Positions 9,701-19,062 of a stretch of DNA of 64,000 nt are shown piece by piece. The notes under the pieces were generated by a model, which ran no database searches, had not been told where the DNA came from, and was given only the letters and a program-made list of their open reading frames with translations. The position numbers were made by a program, and so were the translations under genes. Source of the DNA: Desmodus rotundus (lineage: Eukaryota > Chordata > Mammalia > Chiroptera > Phyllostomidae); the NCBI RefSeq assembly GCF_022682495.2, contig NC_071390.1, positions 151,876,583-151,940,582 of the forward strand. The letters run 5' to 3'. Position 1 is the stretch's first letter. Every line of letters begins with the position of its first letter.

Positions 9701-10651
9701 CCCGGAGACCCCCGCGCCCCTCGCCGGTTCCCGGGCCGACTCGGGCCTCACCTGGAAGCGCAGGCGCTCCTTGCCCGGCTCCGGGCTCCGCGGCGACGGC
9801 GACGACCTCGCGCCCTCGGCGGTCGGGGCGCCCCGCGCCAGCGGCGGCTGTTCCGGGCTCCCGGACGCGCTCCGCGGGGCGGCCTCGGCCGCCCGGGCCT
9901 CCCGCGGCTCCCAACTCGACCGCGCCGCGGCTCCTCCGGCCTCAGCCTCCTCCTCCTGGGGCTGCGGCGCTTGGGGCTCACTCCTCGCCGTCCCCTCTCC
10001 CCGCTGGCGGGCTCGGGGGCTCGGGGGCGGCGGCCCTCGCTCTGCGCCGGGCGCCCCGGGCCTCTGCTCGCCCGCCGCGGCCTCGGCGCCGTCCAGGAAG
10101 GTGGTGAGGCGGCGGGACACCAGGGGCGAGTACAGCGCGACGGTGCGCGGGAAGCGCACGGGCCGCGGGCCGCCGCTCGGGGGGCTGTCGTGCTCGCGGC
10201 CCGGGGAGGCCGCGCCCTCGGGACCCGGGCCCGGGCCGGCGGGGGGCCCGGCGTCGCGGGGCCTGCGCAGCAGCGTGCGCCGCCCCAACGAGCACTGCAC
10301 CGACGCGTCGCGGCGCGGGTTCACCTGCACGGCAGCGTCCCGGCTGCCGGCCTTGCGGAGCCGCGGGGCCAGGCCGGGGCTCACCTGCGACAGGAGGGCC
10401 ATGAGCTGCGCCCGCTGGTAGTTGTCGAAGTACTCAGCGGCCATGAGCTGCCCGTAGCCGGGGAAGGACGGCGGGGCGGCCCCGGCCGCGGAGGAGGAGG
10501 AAGCCGCGGGAGGGTAGCCCCCGCCGCGGGGCCGCCAGCCGCCCCCTGGGCCTTTGCCCTTGGCGGCGGACGGGTAAGGGTACGGGTACGAGTAGGCGGC
10601 GCACGCTGGGTACATGTAACCGTCCTGCACCTCGTCCCCCAGGGAAGCCAT
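6588..10651 (-). CDS. ZAR1: ZAR1, zygote arrest protein 1 (complete, four exons)
   Basis: Exons are 10651-9752, 8224-8132, 8059-7985 and 6731-6588, with all introns phase 0 and GT/AG borders. Together they encode 403 aa, slightly shorter than the human protein (424 aa as I recall). ZAR1 is an oocyte maternal-effect protein that binds and regulates maternal mRNAs in the cytoplasm and is needed for the oocyte-to-embryo transition. The N-terminus is Tyr/Pro-rich (GYMYPACAAYSYPYPYP). The middle of exon 1 is low-complexity Pro/Ala/Arg/Ser. The C-terminal 103 residues form the conserved 3CxxC-type zinc finger, with Cys at about 311/314, 325, 338/341, 355/358, 363/365, 383/386 and 393, ending FSFKYII. 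The start was chosen by homology (MASLGDEV), because the frame stays open upstream to 10906. It lies in tandem with SLC10A4 and is convergent with FRYL. Confidence 0.93.
6732..7984 (-). other. ZAR1: ZAR1 intron 3, containing an unexplained 79-codon ORF
   Basis: It is bounded by GTAAGTC and TTTTTCAG. Inside, at 7020-6784 on the same strand, is an ORF that starts MFSILRAQEE and ends NGLGNFRKS. Its base composition is unusually CpG-containing for an intron. I do not recognise this peptide. No VES or L1 sequence was seen in the intron. Confidence 0.7.
7985..8059 (-). CDS. ZAR1: ZAR1 exon 3 (residues 332-356)
   Basis: It encodes VYFKQFCRTCQKSYNPYRVE followed by DITCQ. The acceptor is CAG at 8062-8060 and the donor is GTAAG at 7984-7980. 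It carries the second CxxC pair and the Cys of a third pair that is completed in exon 4. It is 75 nt long. Confidence 0.93.
8132..8224 (-). CDS. ZAR1: ZAR1 exon 2 (residues 301-331)
   Basis: It encodes FLEQKYGYYHCKDCNIRW and ends QGTSK. The acceptor is CAG at 8227-8225 and the donor is GTGAG at 8131-8127. It carries the first CxxC pair (311/314) of the zinc finger. It is 93 nt long and phase 0 on both sides. Confidence 0.93.
8225..9751 (-). other. ZAR1: ZAR1 intron 1
   Basis: This 1.53-kb intron lies between the donor GTGAGG and the acceptor cttcag. The part nearest exon 1 is still within the CpG island. The rest appears unique, and no repeat was recognised. Confidence 0.75.
9752..10651 (-). 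CDS. ZAR1: ZAR1 exon 1 coding part (residues 1-300)
   Basis: It runs from the ATG at 10651-10649 to CTTCCAG before the donor GTGAG (9751-9747). It is very GC-rich and encodes the Tyr/Pro-rich N-terminus, a segment LMAAEYFDNYQRAQLMALLS, a conserved RDAAVQVNPRRDASVQCSLG stretch, and a low-complexity Pro/Ala/Glu linker. If intron 1 were retained the frame would continue to a stop at 9494, giving a protein without zinc fingers. Confidence 0.92.
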
Positions 10652-10687
10652 AAGCGCAGGCCCAGCCGCTGCAGCCGGCCGCCGCGC

Positions 10688-10697
10688 CCTAAATAGG
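10688..10697 (-). promoter_or_regulatory. ZAR1: ZAR1 core promoter: CArG box with embedded TATA-like TATTTA
   Basis: CCTATTTAGG on the minus strand is a perfect CC(A/T)6GG CArG box, and it contains TATTTA. It sits 37 bases upstream of the ZAR1 ATG, the only A/T block in extremely GC-rich surroundings. If it works as a TATA box the 5' UTR would be only about 10 nt long. If it binds SRF, transcription could start elsewhere. The sequence is seen directly and the function is inferred. Confidence 0.45.
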
Positions 10698-10830
10698 CGG
10701 CCTTGCGGGGGCGGCCCGGAGCCCGCCTCACCGCCGCACCCTTCCCGCCGCCGCTGTGTCCCCGCGTCCCCGCCGGGAGGGCTGCTCCCTGACCACCTCG
10801 GTGTGCAACTTCTCCACACCCGGAGGTCCG

Positions 10831-11629
10831 CACAGATACCCTTAGATGTTCTGGCAACAGGCTTTCCTTGAGATGCACGAAGTGATTCGTAAGCGAACTT
10901 GCCCAAGGGGAAGAGCGTTCCAACCAGACGGGGCTCTCACCTGGATTAGCTGAGCCAGGTGGTCCCCATACCTTGATTGTCCCAGGTGTCTGCACCGCCC
11001 AGGAAGCTGAAGCGAGGCTGGGAGCCTCTGGCTAGTGTGCAAAAATGCGAAGGTTTGGGGAAGTGCTTTGGTTGGCTTACCCATGATCTCAGGTTATAGG
11101 TTACTTAGTTATCTCAGAGATGCTCCGAGAAGTCTACCTACCCCCTGAACCCTTTCAGTAAGTGTACAGGGGAAGCACCTGGGACATCCACAGCCAGGCC
11201 AACAGTCTTCTCCCCTGGAGCACGTGTCCCCACCCCCTCAGACTCACCCCACCTCACACTCTGGCCTCCAGATGCTGTGGAGTAAGTACCACGAGGTACC
11301 GGGTGGAGAGTCCTTCCACAAATTTTCCTAATCAATCATCCCTCCAAAAGATAAATTGATTTGTGGTGTGTTAACATCAACGCAGAAGACCGAGTGGGTC
11401 CCCAATTGGAAAGAAAATGCTTCTTTGTCCACCTGAAAAATGTCTGTTCATGATCAATACATACCAGATCAAATAAACAAATGCATTAATGTATATTTTT
11501 TCCTGATTTGAAACAGGTTTGACACTGAAATACTATATATTCTTTAATTGACCTGTTTGGGGATTTTTCTAAATACGGGTCAAATTTCAACATTGTCAAG
11601 TATTTATAAGTTGAGCTAGCACACTTTTT
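10831..11629. other. Spacer between ZAR1 promoter and SLC10A4 3' end
   Basis: No gene or repeat was recognised. This about 0.8-kb stretch is the only space between the two tandem genes and so holds the distal ZAR1 promoter. Confidence 0.6.
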
Positions 11630-12035
11630 TTTAATAATTACATTAAACTCAATTATGCTTTACAAATATAGCTTTTTTTTTGTTTTTACTAATATAGTGC
11701 ACCAAAATTCTCCATTTCCAAGACCCTGTTTTCTAAGAGTTTATACATTTGAAATAGTCATAGAAATCGGTCGTGGTCAAAACCGAACAGCACATTTAAC
11801 TTGTTCAGGCTCCGCTTCAGCAGTCCCAGGTGCAAGGCGTCGTAGGACATTGATCTGTAATTTGTGAAAACGCTGGGTTAACACCCCAAGGCAACTTTAC
11901 AGTGGGAAGATCAAAACTGTTACAAGTATATAACACGAGCCGATTGTTACCCTGTAGGTAAACCAGATACAGGAGCACAGACTATAAATATGAAGTGATG
12001 CTTCAGCAGGATCACAGCTCCTGCTATCTCCACGC
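11630..12035 (-). other. SLC10A4: SLC10A4 3' UTR (probable extent)
   Basis: This is AT-rich, repeat-free sequence after the stop. No AATAAA was found close by on this strand. The variant ATTAAA at 11635-11630 is the nearest plausible poly(A) signal, and another lies near 11545. The true end is uncertain. Confidence 0.45.
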
Positions 12036-12548
12036 CTAGAGGGAAGTCTGGGTTGTTTCCATCATGATTAAGTTATCTGCTTTCACGGTGCCATAGGACG
12101 TGTCTGCCATTTCCTCTTCTTTTAGTTTCTTGTAAGAGATATCTGTGTCTTCATCTTCATCTAGAGGATCTCGCTTGTGCAGTATTTCACTTCCATACAT
12201 TTTATATAATAAAACAAAAATCCCTGCTTCTGCAGACTGGAAAAGGGCATAGAGCAAGGGAAACATGTACATGCTTCCTATGAATCGAGGTGGGAAGGCC
12301 AGTTTGAGAATGGCAGTGCAGAGCTGCACATTCTGGCTACCTGTCTCCAGGCATACAGTCCTCTTGCAGTTGGGTGGGAGATGGAAGAGAGTGGCTAAGC
12401 CGTAGCCTGAGGCATAGCCTGCCAAAGGCATAACAATCGCTACCATGTACACAGTCGCAGGAATACTTGCCAGCAGCTCAGGTCCTAGCATAGTGCCGGT
12501 CATTATGAAAAGGACCACCAGCGTCACTAGTAGAGACCACAGGGAAAC
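12036..12548 (-). CDS. SLC10A4: SLC10A4 exon 3 coding part (residues 264-433)
   Basis: The acceptor is CACTAG and the frame starts VSLWSLLVTLVVLFIM. It contains LETGSQNVQLCTAILKLAFP and an acidic cytosolic tail. The stop is TAG at 12038-12036. Confidence 0.95.
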   Translation of the reverse strand, partial: VSLWSLLVTLVVLFIMTGTMLGPELLASIPATVYMVAIVMPLAGYASGYGLATLFHLPPNCKRTVCLETGSQNVQLCTAILKLAFPPRFIGSMYMFPLLYALFQSAEAGIFVLLYKMYGSEILHKRDPLDEDEDTDISYKKLKEEEMADTSYGTVKADNLIMMETTQTSL

Positions 12549-15500
12549 CTAGTGATAGAAAGTGGACAAACAAGTCATCAAAAAGAAGGTAGCTGAAAAG
12601 GAATTCAGGCAAGGAAATCCTAGGCTCTTGGAAGAGACCCATCTACCCTGACCTTCCACACAAAATGGAGATCTTGGCGGCCCTTGTCAGGAAGCCTCCA
12701 GAACCACGCTGCAGGGCTCAGTTGTTTGGAGGCTCCTCCCGTGAAACAGCCTCCAAACGTTTAGAAAACAGTTACACAGGGAAGGCTACTCTTCTCCAGG
12801 ACTGTCCCCAGGCTTCCCGTCAGAAGTCTGCTTTGGAGTTTTGCCTGTTCCAAGCATGTGCTGAATGCATGAGTGTGCCCCTTACTAACAGAGCAATTAG
12901 AACTGCGCCCAATGCACCAGGCGCAGTCTGGTGAGTAGAGTGAACGAATGGACTCTCCCGGATCAGGACCGATGTTTTCCATAAGAAGTTAGCTCTAGTT
13001 TAACAGGCTATTAAAATTTATGAAAACAAGTGTGTAATATTTTTCACCTTCAAAATACTTTATACCTCAGAGAATTGATAGCAATATCAAAATCAATTAC
13101 TAACTCTTAGATTAAATAAGGGGAAAAATGTAAACATAACATGGGATGTATCCGTTGCAATTTTGCAATTCCCCCTTTTTCACCTGTTCATGGGAAACCT
13201 CCCACCCATAAGTCTCTGGTGATGCTTAGGAATTATTATAGTAGATGGATTTTTGATAGAAAACAACTGACTATATACAACAGTGTGTTATCTTGACTGA
13301 TACATTTCGGTCATTCAGAAGACAGACTGTGTAAATAGCAAGTAGAAAGCTAAAAACCCCACTCCTAGTTCTTCAGACTGGTAATTAGCTTGTTTTTCTA
13401 AACGGGGGTGGGGTGAGGTGAGGGGTGTGTGTGAGGGAGACAACAGATCCAGAAGAACAGTGTTGTTTCTGGTTCCCTGGATGTTGGGGGGAACCCCTTA
13501 GGGGTATGTGGGGCTGGCATATATAGTGCTTTAAAACGTTATTTAAAACTTATCCGGGCTGGTGACAAAGTCCACCCTAGAGGATGCTGCAATTATTATT
13601 ATATAAGGTACTCATGTGGCCAGTGTACAATTGGCAGAAACCAAACTATTATAAATCAAAACTTTTCCTATATTGAGTTTCAAAATGTGCCCACATCAGA
13701 AGTTTTGACAGAAAATCTGACTCTTCATTGTGAAAATAATGACTCCAAAGTTTCCTTTGTATTATTCTAAGTCCTTTGGGTGAGCACAGACATTGAATGC
13801 TCATTTTAAAGTGTTTGCAAAAGTATAAAAATGTTATAAAGCATGTCCCGGTTCAGGAATGGGGATAAGTTCAACTTAAACTCAAAGTAGGCCTGTCTCC
13901 TTGAATTGTGCATTATTTAAATATATTTATCTGTTTTAGCATGGAGGTAGCTTATTTAATTGACTTTCTTTTAGAATCCTAAGGCTTTATAGTAAATGTC
14001 GTCACATTAATAGCATTACCTCAATGATTAAGCTTAATATGTTCTTAATGCATTTCCAGGTTATCTATTGATATATTAAGAATATAATAGATAAAATACA
14101 TGTATATTTACATGTACATATATATTTATTACACTCAGAATATATATGTTTATTATGGAACACAATTACTTTTACCTAAGGCTGGATATATGCACAGAAA
14201 AGAACTCTCTATTTTTCATATTAATAAAAGTTAGCCCTCTATATAATCAGATGATATATAGAAAGAAAGTAAATTAGCCCTGGCTGGTTTGGCTCAGTGG
14301 ATTGAAGCAAAGGGTCGTGGGTTGGATTCCTAGTCAGGGCACATGCCTGGGTTGCAGGCCAGGTCCCCAGTAGGGGGAGTGCAAGAGGCAACCAGATACA
14401 GATGTTTCTCTCCCTGTCTCCCTCCCTTCCCCTCTCTCTAAAAATAAATAAATAAAAGCTTTTAAATACAATAACATAAGTAAAACACAAAGATCATGTC
14501 TCATTAAACAAACATTGGAGTGACTCTTTTTCTTTGCCTAAAGGAATTTGCATGTACATTTTACAGTAGTTGGTTCTGTATTTTAACTCCTACATTGAGA
14601 ATCCTGTTCATTGTTTACTCTTATTTAATACTGTTTGAATTTTCAAAGAAAGCTTAATTTACTAGTTTTAAATATTTCTTCCAGTCACCTATTACAAAAT
14701 CATCAGCTTTTAAAAATAAAGCAATATTGGAAACATTGCACAAAATAATAGAAATCCCCATCCTTTTACTACCTTGAGAAACCATGTGAGCCCTGGTTGG
14801 GTAGCTCAATTGGCTAGAGTATTCTCCCAATACTCCAGGGTTGTGGGTTTGATCCCAGGTCAGGGCACATACAAGAAGCAACCAATGAATGCATAAATAA
14901 GCGGGACAACCGTCCTGGCTGGCATGGCTCAGCGGATTGAGCACTGGCCTGTGAACTGGAGGGACACTGGTTTGATTCCCAGTCTGGGCACATGCCTGGG
15001 TTGTGGGCCAGTCCCCTAGTTGGGGTTGTGCATGAGATGATTGATGCTTCGCTCCCTTCTTTCTCCCTCCCTTCCCCTCTCTCTAAAAATAAACAAACAA
15101 AACCTTTAAAACAATAAGTGGAACAAGAAATCGATGTTTCTCTCTCTCCTTCTCTTACTCGGTCTCTCTAAAAATTAAAGAAAAAGAAACCATATGAGAT
15201 ATTGCAGTAGGGAAGGAGAAAAGGAACACAAAAATTTAGTAATAGCAATACAGTTTGCATTATTTATTCACAATCTAATTTTGTGCTTTGAAGTTCATAT
15301 TTTGTGCATCCTATTACATTGCCATGATGTCATTTTTAAATTACTTTTGGTCTTATTAGCGTCAATTTATTTTTAGAAAACAACAGTCTACAGAATTACT
15401 CAGAGTTCTGCCATTGAAAAACAGAGTAGTGCATTTTAAAATACAAGTTCTATTAAAATAACCTCATTTCCCCTGCTTTTTTTGGTAATACACTAGCTGT

Positions 15501-17365
15501 TAAAGGAACATGCTTCCATCTTATGCACTGCCATCTATTTCCCGCATAAGCTGTTTCCTCTTGTGAGTATTCAGTTCTCTTGCGCTGTGTTTAATAAATC
15601 TGTGTTTTGATTAGAGCTATAATTTTTTTTGAAATTTGAAGGTGAGAATTATCTTTGTGGCATAAACTTTTTTTTAAGTTTATTCATGCAAGGGCTGCCA
15701 AATTCTTTTCTTCCTTACCCCTTTTCCCCCAACTTCCTAGCATGTCAGCGGAGGTTCAGAGCACACGGGCTCCCTACGTCTGTCACATATGTAAAGGGGA
15801 AAGTGCCGTTACCTTCACAATGTAGTCAGCCACCCGGTTGTATTTGTAGCGGATGAAGACGCCCAGCCCAATGGGGATGAGAGTGCCGCAGAGGGTCAGG
15901 GTGATGGCCCCTAGGGGCAGCAGCTGCACCAGAGGCGTGTTGATCCACGCTCGGCTGTAGACCCACACGCACAGGGGCATTAAGACCAGGGCCAGCAATG
16001 TGGAGGAGATGGTCATGATGATGCTGCGGAAACGGGAGGAGCGGAGGTCAGCGCGGGCCCTGAGCCAGGGGCCCGTCTGGCACGCGGCAACCCTCCATCC
16101 CGCACACTGGGGAGAGGGGAGAGGGGGCGACCGCAAGTCCCCAGCTTGAGGTCTGGGGAGAACCTACTTCATCCCGGGGCGGGGCGGGGGGGGGGGGATG
16201 CCAAGGGAGCTGCATGCCCAAGTCCAACTGAAAATTGAACCTCAGGGAGAGGGGGGAAACATACCACTGTCCCTGGCTTTGTAAAACCTACGAAGCCTGG
16301 CAGATTTTGAGGGCAAGGAACACTTTTTTCTTTTTTAAGCATTCCAAATATCCTGTTAGACATGGTAAAGCTGCTGAATACTTGTTGGATTCAACTCAAT
16401 CACGTTGTCCTCTATATGAGATAACTCTTTACTGGGACCGATCGCCCTGTTCTGTGTGCATTTCCGGCGAGTGGCCAGTTCTCTTTGTCTTCCAGGGCCC
16501 TGCACCGACAGCCCAGCCCTCAGGGGGGATGGTGAGAGCGCTGCGGGTGAATCCCCAGGACCCGCGGAGCAGCTCCTTCCAAGTCTAGATCTTTCCCCGG
16601 CACATCCCTCCTCACCTCTGCCTTGACTTCTAAAGCTGGGGCGCCAACATCTTACTCCACTTCCCTTCTTCCCTGTTCCCTGCCTTATTCTAGCCGCCTC
16701 TCCCTCCTCTTCTCTTGGTCCTGAACCCTCCGCTGTAAACGTGGCGGGCGCGGATGCGCAAGATACCTAAGGGACACGGCTCGGTACCTGAGGTTCATGT
16801 CGCCATCCACCAGCAGGGACATGAGGTTGGAGAGGTTGCCGCCGGGGCAGCAGCCGCACAGGAGCACCGCCACGGCGGCCACCTCGTCCAGCGAGAAGAT
16901 GAGCGCCAGCAGGAAGGCCAGCAGCGGGAGGAAGCCGAACTGGCAGAGCGCGGCCAGCAGCGCGCCCACGGGCCGCCGGACGTGCGCCCCGAAGTGGTTC
17001 ACGTCCACGGTGCAGCCCAGGCCCAGCATGGTGATGCACAGGGCTGCGCCCACGAACACGTTCAGTCCGTGGTTCAGCGGCGTGTCCCAGAATGGGGGCT
17101 CGTGGGGGACCCAGGGCCGAGGGAACGGGGAAGCGCCCGGGCTGCCCGCGCCGCCCGCGAAGCCGCTGGTCGTGGGCTCCGGAGTCGGAGCGGCGCTGGG
17201 GCCGGGCCCGAGGCTGAGCGCGGGGCTGGGGCCAGCGCTGGGGGCGGGAGCGACGGAGAAGTCCGGGCCGGGGCTCGGGCTGCTGGCATTGGGCGACAGG
17301 GTGTAGTTGTCCGGCTGCAGAGACGAGGGGATGAGCAGCAGAGTGGCGTTGTCGCTCTCGTTCAT
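12036..17365 (-). CDS. SLC10A4: SLC10A4, orphan sodium/bile acid cotransporter family member (complete, three exons)
   Basis: Exons are 17365-16788, 16023-15813 and 12548-12036, encoding 433 aa (human about 437). It belongs to the SLC10 bile-acid:sodium symporter family. SLC10A4 itself is an orphan carrier of synaptic vesicles in cholinergic and monoaminergic neurons and mast cells. The N-terminal lumenal/extracellular region (residues 1-97) is Pro/Ala/Ser-rich with four N-glycosylation sequons at N2, N6, N20 and N26. Multiple membrane segments follow from about residue 100. Family signatures are CCPGGNLSN (172-180) and ETGSQN (331-336), which resemble the sodium-site motifs of NTCP. The C-terminal tail is acidic (DPLDEDEDTDISYKKLKEEE), fits a cytosolic sorting region and ends QTSL. 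The start is the first Met and matches the family (MNESDNATLLL). Confidence 0.95.
14276..14465 (+). repeat. VES SINE
   Basis: It has the head gccctggctggtttggctca, a B-box-like region (ggttggattcc), the cagtagggggagtgc core and the tail ctctctaaaaataaataaat. About 15 bases appear deleted between the A and B boxes. Confidence 0.9.
14790..15188 (+). repeat. VES SINE split by a second VES SINE
   Basis: The outer copy runs from gccctggttgggtagctcaa to about 14909 and resumes at about 15113 with the expected continuation (caagaaatcgatgtttctct). The inner copy occupies about 14910-15112 and starts gtcctggctggcatggctca. The host sequence aataagcgggacaa (14896-14909) is repeated as aataagtggaacaa (15113-15126), a 14-bp target duplication with two later mismatches. 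Confidence 0.85.
15813..16023 (-). CDS. SLC10A4: SLC10A4 exon 2 (residues 193-263)
   Basis: The acceptor is TTTCCGCAG and the first base, C, completes Ser193. It encodes SIIMTISSTLLALVLMPL and later the GVFIRYKYNRVADYIVK segment, then the donor GTAACG. It is 211 nt long and holds two membrane segments. Confidence 0.95.
16024..16787 (-). other. SLC10A4: SLC10A4 intron 1
   Basis: This 764-bp intron has a strong plus-strand G-tract near 16176-16197. No repeat family was recognised. Confidence 0.8.
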
Positions 17366-17640
17366 GGCGCTGTCGTCGGGAGGCTGCAGGTCCGGCTCCT
17401 GTCCGCGCTGCGGCTGTCTGATCCCTGCCGCCGCGCGCGCTTGACGCCGCCCGCCCGTCCGTCGGTCCGTCCGTCTGTTCCAAAGCCTCGGCTGCTGCTA
17501 GCCCGCTGACGTCTCCGCGGCGTCGGGTGGGGCAGGTGGGTCCGAGGCTCCGCGCGGGCTCGGCCGACGCCCGCCGGCTGGCACTTAAGAGGGCGCAGCC
17601 GGCGAGGGAGAGCCCAATCGCTGCACCCCGCGCCCGCCAG
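16745..17640. other. CpG island over SLC10A4 promoter and exon 1
   Basis: The sequence is CpG-dense and GC-rich, spanning exon 1 and about 275 bases upstream of the ATG. This suggests a housekeeping-type or developmentally poised promoter. No clear TATA box was seen at the expected place. Confidence 0.8.
16788..17365 (-). CDS. SLC10A4: SLC10A4 exon 1 coding part (residues 1-192 and part of 193)
   Basis: It runs from ATG at 17365 to CTCAG before the GTACC donor (16787-16783) and is 578 nt long, so codon 193 is split AG|C (Ser). It encodes the glycosylated Pro/Ser-rich head, the first membrane segments and the PGGNLSN motif. It lies in a CpG island. Confidence 0.95.
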
Positions 17641-18799
17641 GCCCCGCCCCGCCGCCCAGGCCCCTCCTTTTAATCACCAGTAAGTGGTTCTGGTAGAGTG
17701 CAGCCAGGGGCGGAACAAAGACCTGACAAAGGACACGAAGAGGAAAAAAGCGTCCCTGGCTGCCGATCAAGTTCTCTGATGAGCTCTGCTTCTTGATAAT
17801 GAAATCTGGAGACCCAGGCACGGAGGGAAAGAGAAGAAAACCGCTTATCTTGCGCGCGCAGAAACCGTGTACCCCGAACGAACAGTCTGCAATCCTGACG
17901 TCGGGAGGGGTGGGGGCTGACTTAATGCGGGCGGTGCGCTGGTAGGAAGACACACTCCCTATCTGGCTTTAATTTGCAGGCACAATTTTTAAATTTGATT
18001 TTTATGCCATCATACTGGCGGGTTTTGCATGAGCGGGGTCCTACCCGAGTGCGAGTGCATGCTTCCATTTGACCCTAAGAGAGATACTGTTAGGCCGACC
18101 TTTACGCGCAGGGAATCTGAGGCACAGGGAGGTCTCTGCCTCGTCAACCGGACCCACAAGCCTGACCGAACGTGAGTAGTACTGTGTCGTTAAAGAGTGC
18201 AGCGAGGAGCTCCGCTGAGAAAGGGCCCTGGGGGGCGGGGGGGGGGGGAATATGTGTTTTGGAAGTTGTTGGAGGATGGGGAGAGGATATGTCATTGGTC
18301 ATAGATTTATGAAGACTGTAGCTCTGGCATCAGGATTAAAGGACTGAAGAGAAATAAAGCGGTGAGATTCCCTGCTTCTGACAGGTGTTATCCCCCCAAC
18401 AAATCAAATTCTGAGTTCTTGGGAAAGGGGCCTCGAGGACTCTGTGAGTCACGGGAGACATCCATCCACAAACGAAAGCGGCCTCTCTGCGCACCAGCCA
18501 GACAGCCGGTTGAGAAGCACCTGGCTGTCGGGACGACCATGAAGTGATGGCCAGTTGAGCTGTGAAAGCCCACAGGGCACTGTCCAGGCCAAAGTCAAGG
18601 ATCAGGGTTCAGCCTGGGTGGAGCTCTTCCTCCTGGGGGCTGGTTCCCACCGCGTCTTCTGACTGCAGAGGACTTGGATGACTGCCATGCCTCCACGGTG
18701 GCCTGAGCCATGTGGAGAAACATATTCTCCATGTGTTTTCTCCACCCCAAATCTCAAAATGACAGAATATGAAAAACAAGACTAAATTCACAACATATT

Positions 18800-19062
18800 G
18801 CATTCTTTTTTTTCTTTCCTTTTATTATTCCTGTTTATTCTATTACAGTTGGCCCAATTTTTTCCCCTTTGCCCTCCTTGGCCAGGCCCTCCCCCCTCCC
18901 ACAGGCATTCCCCACACTGTTGTCCCTGCCCGTGGGTCATTCATGTATGTTCTTTGACTGACCCCCTTCCCTTTCTTTCCACTGTTGCCCCTCCCCCACC
19001 TCTGGCAGCTGCCAGTCTGTTCCCTGTTTCCAGATACTGTATTGTTAATCTCCAATAATTTA
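18800..19062 (-). mobile_element. L1 3' end fragment
   Basis: In reverse complement it reads into the bat L1 3' tail (purine-rich ggaggggg stretch, cacccatggacgt-like core, then caataaaat-like end with A-rich tail). It shares this 3' UTR type with the copies ending near 60910 and 62945. Confidence 0.75.

Larger units (their letters stand above)
9590..10830. other. CpG island over ZAR1 promoter and exon 1
   Basis: Dense CpG and very high G+C run from intron 1 through exon 1 to the 5' flank, in contrast to the AT-rich surroundings. This explains the long spurious ORFs on the opposite strand. Confidence 0.85.
12549..15812 (-). other. SLC10A4: SLC10A4 intron 2
   Basis: This 3.26-kb intron contains three VES SINEs (about 14276-14465, a split copy at 14790-14909 plus 15113-15188, and one nested inside it). 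The rest is AT-rich and otherwise unrecognised, including a TA-rich run near 14090-14150. Confidence 0.8.

Noticed and set aside
9598..10107. 169-codon and neighbouring Arg/Pro-rich ORFs
   Set aside because: Additional frame shadows of ZAR1 exon 1, with no independent evidence.
9059..10696. 545-codon plus-strand ORF opposite ZAR1 exon 1
   Set aside because: It is a shadow of the GC-rich ZAR1 exon: Arg/Pro/Gly-rich, no recognisable domain, extending over intron and promoter. Stop codons are rare in any frame of such DNA.
16754..17509. 251-codon plus-strand ORF opposite SLC10A4 exon 1
   Set aside because: Same reason: it mirrors the SLC10A4 frame in a CpG island and its composition (Gln/Glu/Gly/Arg-rich) follows from the opposite strand.
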